Under the pieces are notes generated by a model. It worked only from the letters and a program-made list of their open reading frames with translations, ran no database searches and was not told the origin of the DNA. Shown in pieces: positions 1 to 8,229 of a stretch of 18,772 nucleotides of DNA; within the stretch, counting starts at the first letter, position 1; each line of letters starts with the position of its first letter. The position numbers and the translations under genes are program-made. The stretch comes from Alistipes sp. (GTDB taxonomy: Bacteria > Bacteroidota > Bacteroidia > Bacteroidales > Rikenellaceae), in the NCBI GenBank assembly GCA_029065825.1, contig JAIEHQ010000188.1:1-18772 (forward strand), given 5' to 3'.

Positions 1-747
1 GCACCCGAGCGCCGCTACGGAAAACGGATGACGCTGCCGCAGCAGGACGAAGCGGTGCTCCTCTGCTACGGAGGCGACGGCACGCTGCTCGAAGGGATTC
101 AGCGGCTCGACGGCGCGGAGATCCCCGTGGCGGGCATCAACTCCGGCCACCTGGGATTCCTCACCAGCGCCCCGCAGAACGGCATCCGGGAGATCTTCGA
201 ACAGATCCGCACGGGCACGCTCCGCTGCGAGGCCCGCTCGATGCTCGAAGTGCGGAGCGACTTCGGCGGAGAGGAGATGCCGCGCCACGCGATCAACGAA
301 GTGGCCGTCCAGCGGCAGGGAGCAGGCATGATCGCGGTCGAAACCTATATCGACGGACAGATGGTGGCCACCTACTGCGGCGACGGGCTGCTGGTCAGCA
401 CCCCGACCGGCTCGACGGCCTATTCGCTCAGCGCGGGAGGTCCGGTCGTCGCCCCCAGCTGCGCCTGCCTGATCCTTACCCCCATCGCCCCGCACAACCT
501 GACCATGCGCCCGATCGTCGTTCCCGACCGGAGCGAAATCACGCTTCGCCTGCACACGCGCCAGGCCCGCATCTCCGTCTCGGCCGACAACGAAGCCTTC
601 CGCGTCGCCGACGGCGCCCGCCTCACGATCCGGCGCGCGCAGCGCCGCTTTTTTCTGGCCGTCGCGCACAATATATCGTTCTACGACACGTTACGCAATA
701 AGATGATGTGGGGGGTCGATCCGCGCTCGGACCGAAAACCCCTGTAA
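1..747 (+). CDS. nadK: NAD kinase, 5'-truncated by the window edge
   Basis: NAD kinase phosphorylates NAD+ at the 2' position of the adenosine ribose, using ATP, to make NADP+ in the cytosol. The reading frame is open from base 1, so the N-terminus (roughly the first 50 residues of a protein of about 290) lies outside the window. The ATG at 28 is an internal methionine, not the start. The hallmark GGDGT nucleotide-binding motif is at bases 70-84. It is followed by the GINSGHLGFL segment, the NEVAV segment and the glycine-rich CGDGLLVSTPTGSTAYSLSAGG motif family, where a conserved Asn/Asp and Ser/Thr set binds NAD. The C-terminal SADNEAF-like stretch is also typical. The stop is 42 bases before uppS, and nadK near uppS and bamA is a common Bacteroidota arrangement. 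Identification is very secure; only the missing 5' end is uncertain. Confidence 0.96.
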   Translation, partial: APERRYGKRMTLPQQDEAVLLCYGGDGTLLEGIQRLDGAEIPVAGINSGHLGFLTSAPQNGIREIFEQIRTGTLRCEARSMLEVRSDFGGEEMPRHAINEVAVQRQGAGMIAVETYIDGQMVATYCGDGLLVSTPTGSTAYSLSAGGPVVAPSCACLILTPIAPHNLTMRPIVVPDRSEITLRLHTRQARISVSADNEAFRVADGARLTIRRAQRRFFLAVAHNISFYDTLRNKMMWGVDPRSDRKPL

Positions 748-750
748 TTA

Positions 751-782
751 TTTCGTCCGTCGAATTATATTGCCTATATTTG
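751..782 (+). promoter_or_regulatory. Bacteroidetes-type promoter of uppS (-33 TTTC, -7 TATATTTG)
   Basis: TATATTTG at 775-782 matches the phylum consensus TAnnTTTG exactly. TTTC at 751-754 is a 3-of-4 match to the -33 box with a 20-base spacer. Only seven bases separate the -7 box from the uppS ATG at 790, so the transcript would have almost no leader. The promoter would serve uppS, bamA and the two ompH genes down to the terminator at 5232-5267. Confidence 0.7.
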
Positions 783-789
783 CACCTCA

Positions 790-1524
790 ATGAGCGAAGA
801 AAAACGCATACCCCGACACGTCGCCGTCATCATGGACGGAAACGGGCGCTGGGCCACCCAGCGCGGACTGGACCGCACGGAGGGACACCTCCGGGGCGTG
901 GAGTCCGTGCGGCGGACGATCCGCGCGGCCGTCGCAGGCGGCGTACGCTACCTGACGCTGTACGCCTTCTCGACCGAAAACTGGGGCCGGCCGGCGGAAG
1001 AGGTCGCCGCCCTGCTGGAACTTTTCTGCCGCTGCGTGCAGAACGAGGCAGAAGCGCTGGCGGAGCAGGGAGTCCGCGTGCGGATTATCGGCGACCGGGA
1101 GCGGTTCCCCGAAGAGGTCCGTGATTCGCTCGAACGGATCGAAGCACGCACCGCCGCAGGCGAGCGGCTCACGCTGCAACTGGCGCTCAACTACTCCTCG
1201 CGCAGCGAACTCGCCCGCGCCGCCCGCGAACTCTGCCGACAGGCCCTCTCGGGCGAAATCGCACCGGACGCGATCGACGAACAGACGGTCGCCCGGGCGC
1301 TCTACACCGCCGAATGCCCCGATCCCGACCTGATCCTGCGCACGGGAGGCGAACAGCGGCTGAGCAACTTCCTGCTCTGGCAGGGAGCCTACGCCGAGCT
1401 ATGCTTCACACCGGTGCTCTGGCCCGACTTCACGGAGGAGGACTTCGCCCGCGCACTCGACCAATACGCCGCCCGCGACCGACGCTTCGGGCTGGTAAAA
1501 ACCCCGACTCGGAAGAGAAGTTAA
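790..1524 (+). CDS. uppS: Isoprenyl transferase / undecaprenyl diphosphate synthase
   Basis: Cis-prenyltransferase that extends farnesyl diphosphate with isopentenyl diphosphate to C55 undecaprenyl diphosphate, the lipid carrier for peptidoglycan and surface polysaccharides. The protein is 244 residues, the normal length. The signature DGNGRWA starts at residue 16, with D16 as the expected catalytic and Mg-binding aspartate. GHLRG follows at 32-36, FSTENW at 60-65, and RTGGEQRLSNF from residue 184, which holds the Arg/Ser residues that bind the diphosphate of IPP. The start at 790 fits because the conserved RHVAVIMDGNGRW segment begins nine residues in and a -7 promoter box sits just upstream. 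bamA starts eight bases after the stop, so the two are co-transcribed. Cis-prenyltransferases also make other chain lengths, but in this setting UppS is by far the likeliest. Confidence 0.97.
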   Translation: MSEEKRIPRHVAVIMDGNGRWATQRGLDRTEGHLRGVESVRRTIRAAVAGGVRYLTLYAFSTENWGRPAEEVAALLELFCRCVQNEAEALAEQGVRVRIIGDRERFPEEVRDSLERIEARTAAGERLTLQLALNYSSRSELARAARELCRQALSGEIAPDAIDEQTVARALYTAECPDPDLILRTGGEQRLSNFLLWQGAYAELCFTPVLWPDFTEEDFARALDQYAARDRRFGLVKTPTRKRS

Positions 1525-1532
1525 ACGACACG

Positions 1533-4076
1533 ATGAACTACCCTGCCAAACTGATCCCGACACTGGCGGCCGCGCTGCTGCTGTGCTGTCCCGCAATATT
1601 CGCCCAGAATCCGGAAGAGGAGACCTCCGGCCCGACGGTCGAGGCGCTGTTCGAAAAGGCTCCGCAGCTCGAAGCGCAAAGTCCCAGGCTCTACCGCATC
1701 CGCAACGTCAATATACACGGCGTGCAGTTCATCAATCCGGAGATGATCCGCTCCTCGTCGGGACTGATCCCGGGCGATTCGATCTACCTGCCCAGCAACT
1801 TCATCTCGGAGGCGATCGCCCGCCTGTGGAGCCAGCGCTACTACTCGGACATCCGGGTGGGAGCCACCATCGAAGGCGACGACCTCGACCTGGAACTCTT
1901 CCTGCAGGAGCGGCCCAAGGTCAATTACTGGCGCTTCGAGGGCATTTCGAAGAGCAACCAGCGGGACCTGCTCGAGCAGCTCAAGCTCAAACGCGGCACG
2001 GAGCTTTCGGACTACGTGATCGACAAGAACAAGAAGCTGATCCGCAAATTCTTCACGGACAAAGGATTCCGCAACGTCGAAGTGGAGGCGCGCATCGAGA
2101 ACGACCCGGTGCTCAAGCAGGCCGTGAACGTCACGTTCGTGGTCGATCGCAAGCACAAGGTCAGGATCGGCGAGATCCGGTTCACGGGCAACGACGAATT
2201 TTCCGACAAACGGTTGCGCCAGACGCTGAAAAAGACCCACAAGACGAGTATCAACTTCCTGCGCAGCACCAAGCTCAACGAAGAGGACTACGAGAACGAC
2301 AAGGAGCTGCTGATCGACTTCTACAACTCGAAAGGATTCCGCAACGCCACCGTGCTCTCCGACTCGATCTACCCGATCAACGAGAAGCGCATCGGCATCC
2401 GCATCGACCTCTCGGAGGGCAACAAATACTACATCCGCAACGTCTCGTGGGTGGGCAACTCGATCTATGAGACGGACGAACTGGCCCGCATGTTCGGCGT
2501 GGAGAAAGGTTCGATCTACGACAAACGGTCGATGCACAAACGCCTCGGACTCCCCCCCTACAACTCGCCCGAAGAGCAGTCGATCCTCTCGCTCTACAAG
2601 GACCAGGGCTACCTGACCTCGCAGATCGACCCGGCGGAGATCATCGTCGGGCGGGACTCGATCGACCTCGAGCTGCGCGTATTCGAAGGCAAGCAGTTCA
2701 CGATCAACAACGTCGGCATATCGGGCAACAACTTCGTCGATGACGAGGTAATCCGCCGCGAACTCTACACCCAGCCGGGCGACCTCTACAACCAGTCGCT
2801 GCTCTTCCAGACCCTTCACACGCTGGGCGGCATGGGCCATTTCGACGCGAACGCCATCGTTCCCGACATCGCGCCGGTCGCCAACTCGGACGAGCTGGTC
2901 GATATCAACTGGATGCTGGAGGAGGTTCCGAGCGACCAGTTCCAGATCGCCGGCGGATGGGGAGGCGGCACTTTCGTCGGCTCGATCGGCATCACGCTGA
3001 ACAACCTTTCGGTCCGCAACTTCTTCAACAAGAACGCCTGGAGTCCCTATCCCCGGGGTCAGAACCAGAAACTCACTATCAGCGCCCAAACCAACGGCAC
3101 CTACTACAAGGCGGCGGCCATCAGCTTTACCGACCCCTGGCTGGGAGGACGCAAACCCAACTCGTTCACGATCCAGGGCCACTATTCGGACGAAAACAAC
3201 GCCTACTACGCATGGCAGAAAGGCACGCGCTACTTCCGCACGGCAGGCGTGGCGCTCGGCCTGGGCAAACGCCTCAGCTGGCCCGACCCCTACTTTTCGC
3301 TCTACGCCGAACTCAACTACGAGCGCTACATGCTGAAGAACTGGACCTCGTTCATCCTTCAGAACGGCTCGTCGAACCTGCTCTCACTGCGGCTGGTGCT
3401 GGGACGCAACTCGGTCGATCAGCTGATCTATCCGCGCCGCGGCTCCGACTTCAGCGCATCGGTGCAGTTCACGCTCCCCTACTCGCTCTGGGACGGCCGC
3501 GACTACAAGAGTTCGTCGATGAGCGAGCGCGACCGCTACCGCTGGATCGAGTTCCACAAGTGGATCTTCAAGGGACAGTGGTACACCACCCTGACCCGCA
3601 ACAACAACCTGGTGCTGATGGCCCGTGCCGAGATGGGCTACCTGGGTCACTACAACCGCTACAAGGTATCCCCCTTCGAGCGTTTCGACGTGGGCGGCGA
3701 CGGCATGACGGGCTACAACATGTACGGTATCGACATCATCGCCCTGCGCGGCTACGACGACGGATCGCTCAACCCCGCGGGAAGCAACTACTCGTGCGCC
3801 TACAACAAATACACGATGGAGCTGCGCTATCCGATCCTGCTCAAGGGGCAGACCAACATCTACGCCCTGGGCTTCGTCGAGGGCGGCAACGGATTCAGCT
3901 CCTGGAAAGAGTTCTCGCCTTTCCGCATCAAACGTTCGGCGGGTGTCGGCGTGCGGCTCTTCCTGCCGATCGTGGGCATGCTGGGCATCGACTGGGGCTG
4001 GGGCTTCGATCCCGCCGCAGGACAGACGCGGCGCAGCGGCAGCCACATCCACTTCACGATGGGTATGCAATTCTGA
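1533..4076 (+). CDS. bamA: Outer membrane protein assembly factor BamA
   Basis: Omp85-family insertase that folds beta-barrel proteins into the outer membrane. The protein is 847 residues. The frame is open upstream into uppS, but ATG 1533 is chosen because it gives a clear signal peptide (hydrophobic core about residues 8-22, cleavage near AQ at 24-25) and lies eight bases after the uppS stop. Five POTRA-like repeats follow, at about 54-128, 129-209, 210-297, 298-385 and 386-466. The C-terminal barrel (Bac_surface_Ag type) runs from about 470 to the end. The conserved RGY of extracellular loop 6 is at 739-741. The last residue is phenylalanine in an alternating pattern, as expected of a beta-signal. 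Two Skp-like chaperone genes follow, so the block couples barrel assembly with delivery of its clients. TamA and other Omp85 proteins have fewer POTRAs, which favours BamA. Confidence 0.96.
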   Translation: MNYPAKLIPTLAAALLLCCPAIFAQNPEEETSGPTVEALFEKAPQLEAQSPRLYRIRNVNIHGVQFINPEMIRSSSGLIPGDSIYLPSNFISEAIARLWSQRYYSDIRVGATIEGDDLDLELFLQERPKVNYWRFEGISKSNQRDLLEQLKLKRGTELSDYVIDKNKKLIRKFFTDKGFRNVEVEARIENDPVLKQAVNVTFVVDRKHKVRIGEIRFTGNDEFSDKRLRQTLKKTHKTSINFLRSTKLNEEDYENDKELLIDFYNSKGFRNATVLSDSIYPINEKRIGIRIDLSEGNKYYIRNVSWVGNSIYETDELARMFGVEKGSIYDKRSMHKRLGLPPYNSPEEQSILSLYKDQGYLTSQIDPAEIIVGRDSIDLELRVFEGKQFTINNVGISGNNFVDDEVIRRELYTQPGDLYNQSLLFQTLHTLGGMGHFDANAIVPDIAPVANSDELVDINWMLEEVPSDQFQIAGGWGGGTFVGSIGITLNNLSVRNFFNKNAWSPYPRGQNQKLTISAQTNGTYYKAAAISFTDPWLGGRKPNSFTIQGHYSDENNAYYAWQKGTRYFRTAGVALGLGKRLSWPDPYFSLYAELNYERYMLKNWTSFILQNGSSNLLSLRLVLGRNSVDQLIYPRRGSDFSASVQFTLPYSLWDGRDYKSSSMSERDRYRWIEFHKWIFKGQWYTTLTRNNNLVLMARAEMGYLGHYNRYKVSPFERFDVGGDGMTGYNMYGIDIIALRGYDDGSLNPAGSNYSCAYNKYTMELRYPILLKGQTNIYALGFVEGGNGFSSWKEFSPFRIKRSAGVGVRLFLPIVGMLGIDWGWGFDPAAGQTRRSGSHIHFTMGMQF

Positions 4077-4159
4077 CGCAGGCATCCGTTTTGGCAGCAA
4101 ATTTGAAAGGAAAGAGTCATTCGCATCATCGAAACAGAAACGACAAAAAACGAATCCCC

Positions 4160-4669
4160 ATGAAACGTCTCACACTGCTCGTATTCGCATTCATCGCGAC
4201 GCTGGGCACCCTTTCGGCACAGAACTACATCGTCGTGGACAGCGAGAAGATCTTCAAGTCGCTCGACGACTACAACACGGCGATCGCATCGCTCGACCGC
4301 ATGGCCGAGGAGTACCAGCAACGGATCGACGACGAATACGAAGCCATCGCATCGCTCTACGCCGAATACAAGGCGCAGGAGGCGACCCTTTCGGCCTACT
4401 TGCGCCAGCAGCAGCAGAACACCATCCTCAGCCGCGAGGAGGCGATAGAGAAGTTCCAGCGGGAGACCTTCGGTCCGGAGGGAACGCTGATGAAAAAGCG
4501 TCTCGAACTGATCCAGCCGATCCAAAAGCGGGTGTTCGAAGCGCTCTCCCGGTATGCCGCGGCCAAAGGCTACGACCTGATCCTCGACTCGGCATCGAAT
4601 CCGACGCTGCTGTATCACGGTCCGAAAACCGACCACACGCAGGCGCTCATCGAGTTCATCAAGCGATAA
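4160..4669 (+). CDS. OmpH/Skp family periplasmic chaperone, first copy
   Basis: Small secreted protein of 169 residues in the OmpH (Skp) family, which holds unfolded outer-membrane proteins in the periplasm before BamA inserts them. A signal peptide covers about residues 1-20, with cleavage just before QN. The mature part begins with a short beta-type segment (YIVVDSEKIF) and then has a long charged, Gln/Glu-rich helical region at about 35-125 that should form the coiled-coil tentacles. It closes with a hydrophobic LILDSASN-like strand that returns to the core, as in Skp. The upstream frame is open into bamA, but ATG 4160 is the start because the signal peptide begins there. It lies 83 bases after bamA and 23 bases before a second OmpH gene. 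I cannot tell which of the two copies is the true Skp equivalent. Confidence 0.9.
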   Translation: MKRLTLLVFAFIATLGTLSAQNYIVVDSEKIFKSLDDYNTAIASLDRMAEEYQQRIDDEYEAIASLYAEYKAQEATLSAYLRQQQQNTILSREEAIEKFQRETFGPEGTLMKKRLELIQPIQKRVFEALSRYAAAKGYDLILDSASNPTLLYHGPKTDHTQALIEFIKR

Positions 4670-4692
4670 GAAATTCAAACACTCAATAACTC

Positions 4693-5205
4693 ATGAAAAA
4701 ACTCGTTAAACTGACCCTCGCGCTCGCCCTCGTGCTGAGCAGCAGCAGCGTATTCGCCCAGAAGCTGGGCCGCATCAACCTCCAGGAACTCATTACCGCC
4801 ATGCCCGAGTACAACGAAATGATGCTCAACATGGAGGCCTACAGCAAGGAGCTGCGCGAAAATCTGGAGATCATGCAGGTGGAGCTGAACACCAAATACA
4901 ACGACTATCAGAAGAACAAGGACACCTATTCCGACATGACGCGTCAGATCAAGGAGAAGGAGCTGACCGATCTGGACAACCGCATGCGGGAGTTCTACTC
5001 CAGCGCCCAGGCCGATCTGGAGAAGCGCGAGCAGGAACTGACCGACCCGATCATGGCCAAGGCGCAGGAGGCCGTGAAGAAGGTGGCTCAGGCCGGAGGC
5101 TACACGGCCGTCTTCAACACGGTCGTCCCCTCGATGGTCTATTTCGACGAGACGGCGATGACCGATCTGGGTCCCGAAGTGAAGAAAGAGCTGGGCATCC
5201 AGTAA
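4693..5205 (+). CDS. OmpH/Skp family periplasmic chaperone, second copy
   Basis: Second OmpH/Skp-like protein, 170 residues. The signal peptide is at 1-22 (MKK start, Leu/Ala-rich core, Ser run, cleavage in VFAQ). The mature N-terminus KLGRINLQELITAMPEY is close to the usual Skp opening, in which a strand precedes the first helix. A long charged helix with many Glu/Lys/Gln residues follows at about 45-125, and the C-terminal strand (YTAVFNTVVPSMVYFDE) completes the body. It is closer to the family consensus than the first copy. It is the last gene of the unit, and a strong terminator follows within 30 bases. Tandem ompH genes after bamA are usual in Bacteroidota. A holdase role is known for the family and inferred here. 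Confidence 0.92.
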   Translation: MKKLVKLTLALALVLSSSSVFAQKLGRINLQELITAMPEYNEMMLNMEAYSKELRENLEIMQVELNTKYNDYQKNKDTYSDMTRQIKEKELTDLDNRMREFYSSAQADLEKREQELTDPIMAKAQEAVKKVAQAGGYTAVFNTVVPSMVYFDETAMTDLGPEVKKELGIQ

Positions 5206-5231
5206 TCCGGACCATCCGCCCCGAAAACGCA

Positions 5232-5267
5232 AAACCCCGTTTCCGAATGGAAACGGGGTTTCTTTTT
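5232..5267 (+). terminator. Intrinsic terminator of the uppS-bamA-ompH unit
   Basis: A perfect 13-bp stem (5232-5244 with 5249-5261, including AACCCCGTTTCC) closes a GAAT tetraloop and runs into TCTTTTT. It starts 26 bases after the last ompH stop. About 110 bases without any recognisable feature separate it from the 3' end of the convergent relA-type gene. Confidence 0.93.
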
Positions 5268-5376
5268 CAGCATCTACAAATACGGAGCGACACGACCGCC
5301 GCACCCCGCACGCCCGGGCAACGTTGCGATTCGCGCCGGACGCCCCCCGAGCACCCGACAGCGGGCGGCGCAAGGA

Positions 5377-7587
5377 TCATCCGTTCACCCGATAGGCTTT
5401 CTGCACGCCGCGGATGCGCAGGATCGAATGGACCAGCATGTCGAGCATGCCCGCACCGGGCACTTCGACATGCAGTTCGCCCGAGAGCACACCGCCCGAC
5501 GAGGAGAGGTTCATCGACCGTATGTTGAGTTTCAGATCGCGGCTGATCACGTCGGTTATGTGGTTGATCATCCCCGTACGGTCTTCAGCCACGATGCGGA
5601 TCGAGGCCCGGAAAGCTCCCTGCCCGCTGTTGCGCCAGCGGGCTTCCATGATGCGGTAGGGGTAGTTCTCCCGCAGCCGGCGGGCATTGGGGCAGTCGGC
5701 CCGGTGGATGGTAATGCCGGCGTTTACGGTAACGAAGCCGAAGATCTCGTCCCCGCGAATCGGGTTGCAGCAGCGTCCCAGCTTGTATTCGAGCTGTCCG
5801 ATCCGCTCGTCGATGACCAGCGCGTCGCTGCTCTTGGGCAGCGCTGTCTGCTCCTGTTCGGCCTTGCGCCGCTTCTCGGCCTCGATCTGGGCGGCCGCCG
5901 CACGGCGCTCCTCCTCGGCCTCGCCCGAAAGGTGTGCCGCGAGGATCTCCTTGATCTGCATCAACTCTATCTTCCCGGCGGTTACCGCCGCATAAAGCTC
6001 CGTGCCCGTCCGCATCCTGAAGTGGCGGCAAAGGATCGCCACCGCCTCGTCGATCGAAAGCGGCAACTTCCAGTTCTTGAGCTTGCGCTCGATCTCCTCG
6101 CGGCCGAGACGCGCGTTGCGGGCCTGCTCCTCGCGCAGCGAAGCCCGGATCTTGCTTCGGGCCTTCGAGGTCACGGCGAATCCCAGCCAGTCGGCTTTGG
6201 GCCGCTGGTTCTTCTGGGTCATGATCTCGACGATGTCGCCGTTGTGCAGCTCGTCGCGGATCGCCGCAGGCCGGTTGTTGATCTTGCCGCCCGCACAGGT
6301 CACGCCGAGCGACGAATGGATATCGAAAGCGAAGTCGAGCACGGTGGCCCCTTCGGGCAGACGACGCAAGTCGCCCCCGGGCGTGAATACGAAGATCTCG
6401 CCCGACGAGGGCTTGGCATCGAAGCTGCGGGCCAGCGTGCGGCTCTTGTCCTCCATCAGTTCGCGCAGCTGACGCAGCCAGCGCTCGTTGCTGCTCGATC
6501 CCTGATCGACCCCTTTGTAGCGCCAGTGGGCGGCGATGCCCCGCTCGGCCACCGCATCCATGCGTTCGGTGCGGATCTGAATCTCCACCCAGCGTCCCTG
6601 CCCGGCGGCGACGGTGGTGTGGAGCGACTCGTAACCGTTCGATTTGGGGATCGAGATCCAGTCGCGCGTCCGCTCGGGATTGGGCGTATAGAAATCGGTC
6701 ACGATCGAATAGACGGTCCAGCACAGCCGCTTCTCCTCCTCGGGCGGGCAGTCGAGGATGATCCGCAGGGCGAAAATGTCGTACACCCCCTCGAACGGCA
6801 CGCGCTGCTTGCGCATCTTGTTCCAGATCGAGAAGATCGACTTGGTGCGGCTCTTTATGTGGTAGTTGAGTCCTGCCCGGTCGAGCCGCTCGACGACCGG
6901 GGCGAGGAATCGCGCGATGAAGTCGCGCCGCTCTTCCTCCGAGGCCGAGAGCTTCTCGGCAATGTGGCGGTAGTCCTGCGGTTCGAGGTAGCGCAGGGCC
7001 AGGTCCTCCAGTTCGCTCTTGACATTGTAGAGGCCCAGCTTGTGGGCGATCTGCGCATAGAGGTTGAGCGACTCCCAGCTCTTCTTGCGCCACTTCTCGC
7101 GGGGAAAGATGTCGAGCCGGCGCATCACTTCGAGGCGGTCGGCCAGCTTGATAAGGATCACGCGCGGATCCTCCGAATAGGAGACGATCAGTTCGCGGAA
7201 GTTCTCCGCCTGCTCCTTCGAGGCGTTGAGCCGGATCTCCGAGATGCTGTTCATCCCGACGGTCATGCCCAGCACCTCCTCCCCGAACTGCTCCCGGATC
7301 CCCGAGGTGCACGCCACGAAGCACTCCTCGCCCCGCCGTGCGGCGCTGCGGACCGCATCGTGCAGAATGGCCGCCACGACCGGAGCCGCCCCCAGGCCTA
7401 TCTCCGTCAGGACGATGCGCGCCACCTCGGCCGCATGATCCGCCATCGGGGTGCCGTCGTAGCGCAGCTCGCCGGCCGTCTGCCGCAGCGCGTACTCCAG
7501 GGCGCGGTCGGCCCTGGAGGCCTCCTCGGGTGTCAGGGTGCGGCGAATCTCGTCGCGCAACCGCTCGTATCGGGTCAAGTCCATCAT
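5377..7587 (-). CDS. RelA/SpoT family (p)ppGpp synthetase with a degraded hydrolase site
   Basis: Long RSH enzyme of 736 residues that makes the stringent-response alarmone (p)ppGpp from ATP and GDP/GTP. Domain order is HD-type N-terminus (about 25-190), synthetase (about 235-355), TGS (about 396-457), helical and zinc-finger-like region with RCCNP and HRADCPNA (about 600-640), then ACT (about 657-736). Synthetase residues are intact: Asp in VYDIFALR (D270), the IPKSNGYESLHTTV loop and Glu in EIQIRT (E335). The RTRD motif at 306-309 resembles RxKD of bifunctional enzymes. In the HD part, H51, H76, D77 and D150 remain. The ED pair that should follow HDxx is Arg-Ser (80-81), and the Asn of RLHNM is Val (154). 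The start is ATG 7587 (or 7584), with GGAGG four bases upstream. A TTG start at 7617 would lie inside the promoter. Known divergent neighbour: an acetyltransferase gene. Rel versus RelA naming cannot be settled here. Confidence 0.93.
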   Translation of the reverse strand: MMDLTRYERLRDEIRRTLTPEEASRADRALEYALRQTAGELRYDGTPMADHAAEVARIVLTEIGLGAAPVVAAILHDAVRSAARRGEECFVACTSGIREQFGEEVLGMTVGMNSISEIRLNASKEQAENFRELIVSYSEDPRVILIKLADRLEVMRRLDIFPREKWRKKSWESLNLYAQIAHKLGLYNVKSELEDLALRYLEPQDYRHIAEKLSASEEERRDFIARFLAPVVERLDRAGLNYHIKSRTKSIFSIWNKMRKQRVPFEGVYDIFALRIILDCPPEEEKRLCWTVYSIVTDFYTPNPERTRDWISIPKSNGYESLHTTVAAGQGRWVEIQIRTERMDAVAERGIAAHWRYKGVDQGSSSNERWLRQLRELMEDKSRTLARSFDAKPSSGEIFVFTPGGDLRRLPEGATVLDFAFDIHSSLGVTCAGGKINNRPAAIRDELHNGDIVEIMTQKNQRPKADWLGFAVTSKARSKIRASLREEQARNARLGREEIERKLKNWKLPLSIDEAVAILCRHFRMRTGTELYAAVTAGKIELMQIKEILAAHLSGEAEEERRAAAAQIEAEKRRKAEQEQTALPKSSDALVIDERIGQLEYKLGRCCNPIRGDEIFGFVTVNAGITIHRADCPNARRLRENYPYRIMEARWRNSGQGAFRASIRIVAEDRTGMINHITDVISRDLKLNIRSMNLSSSGGVLSGELHVEVPGAGMLDMLVHSILRIRGVQKAYRVNG

Positions 7588-7614
7588 GGTTCCTCCATTT
7601 CGTTTGTCCGAGTT

Positions 7615-7645
7615 CAAATTTACTCAAAATTCCCGCGGCGGCAAA
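7615..7645 (-). promoter_or_regulatory. Promoter of the RSH gene (TTTG-N19-TAAATTTG)
   Basis: On the minus strand a TTTG -33 box (7642-7645) and a TAAATTTG -7 box (7615-7622) are 19 bases apart. Both match the Bacteroidetes housekeeping consensus perfectly. Transcription should start near 7609, giving a leader of about 20 bases that contains the GGAGG ribosome site. Confidence 0.8.
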
Positions 7646-7666
7646 ACTTTATCCCGCAAGAAAACG

Positions 7667-7674
7667 TAACTTTG
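7667..7674 (+). promoter_or_regulatory. -7 box (TAACTTTG) in front of the acetyltransferase
   Basis: TAACTTTG fits TAnnTTTG and lies 23 bases before the ATG at 7698. I see no good -33 TTG at 18-21 bases upstream, so this is a half-supported promoter. It is back-to-back with the RSH promoter, whose -33 box is 21 bases away. Confidence 0.5.
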
Positions 7675-7697
7675 CGCCGATTCGATCCTACCCCGCC

Positions 7698-8150
7698 ATG
7701 CGACAGAAACAGATACGCACCGCGGCGGCCGGCCGCCGCGACTACACGGAGCTGATCCGAGTGTGGGAGGCCTCCGTGCGGGCCACCCACCGCTTCCTGC
7801 AAGAATCCGACATTCAGGAGATAAAGTCCCGCATGGCCGGGGAGTATCTTCCGGGGGTCGAACGCCTCCGCTGCATCCGCGAAGATGGCCGCATCGTCGC
7901 CTTCATCGGTGTGACGGGAACCCATATCGCCATGCTCTTCGTGCGGCCCGACCGCCGGGGCGCGGGCTGCGGCCGCCGCCTGGTCGAAGAGGCCGTCGCC
8001 CGCTACGGTGCCTGCACCGTCGATACGAACGAGCAGAACGAACAGGCGACGGGCTTCTACCTGCGGCTGGGGTTCGTCGTCGCCGGCCGCGACGCGCAGG
8101 ACGAGGCGGGGCGGCCCTTCCCGATCCTGCACCTGACGCTGCGCCCCTGA
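7698..8150 (+). CDS. GNAT family N-acetyltransferase, YjaB-like
   Basis: Protein of 150 residues of the GCN5-related acetyltransferase fold, which transfers acetyl from acetyl-CoA to an amine. The acetyl-CoA loop is RPDRRGAGCGRRL at about residues 83-95 (the RxxGxG/A motif A), followed by the usual helix. The pattern WEASVRATHRFL near the N-terminus, NEQNEQATGFY at 111-121 and GLGF-like LGFVVAGR resemble E. coli YjaB throughout, including the end GRPFPILHL. I recognise this by eye, without an alignment. The ATG at 7698 gives the expected N-terminus, because the family begins only a few residues before the first strand (IRTAAAGRRD). The gene is alone on its strand between the RSH gene and a hairpin. 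The substrate is unknown; YjaB itself has no firmly assigned role. Confidence 0.87.
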   Translation: MRQKQIRTAAAGRRDYTELIRVWEASVRATHRFLQESDIQEIKSRMAGEYLPGVERLRCIREDGRIVAFIGVTGTHIAMLFVRPDRRGAGCGRRLVEEAVARYGACTVDTNEQNEQATGFYLRLGFVVAGRDAQDEAGRPFPILHLTLRP

Positions 8151-8190
8151 AAAAAAGAGACCGGGCGACGCAATCCGCCGCCCGACCGTC
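8150..8190 (-). terminator. Likely terminator of trmB (minus strand)
   Basis: The inverted repeat CGGGCG (8162-8167) / CGCCCG (8179-8184) is followed on the minus strand by GTCTC and seven T residues (8150-8156). It lies about 45 bases beyond the trmB stop. On the plus strand the hairpin follows the acetyltransferase stop, but there is only a weak T tract (CTTTGTT) after it. Confidence 0.6.
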
Positions 8191-8229
8191 GCTTTGTTCC
8201 GGGAAAGTACCCTCCTCCGCGCGCCGCCG

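Noticed and set aside
1314..1532. N-terminal extension of bamA into uppS
   Set aside because: The signal peptide begins at ATG 1533, just after the uppS stop; the extension would overlap 211 bases of uppS coding sequence in another frame.
1521..3182. A 553-codon open frame on the minus strand opposite bamA
   Set aside because: It is antisense to the POTRA part of bamA and has no recognisable motif; the codon pattern follows bamA.
7588..7617. TTG start at 7617 for the RSH gene
   Set aside because: The TTG lies within the -7 box of the promoter; the ATG pair at 7587/7584 has a good GGAGG site.
5428..7755. A 775-codon open frame on the plus strand opposite the RSH gene
   Set aside because: It is antisense to a well-supported RelA/SpoT protein and runs through its promoter; composition is typical of a mirror frame.
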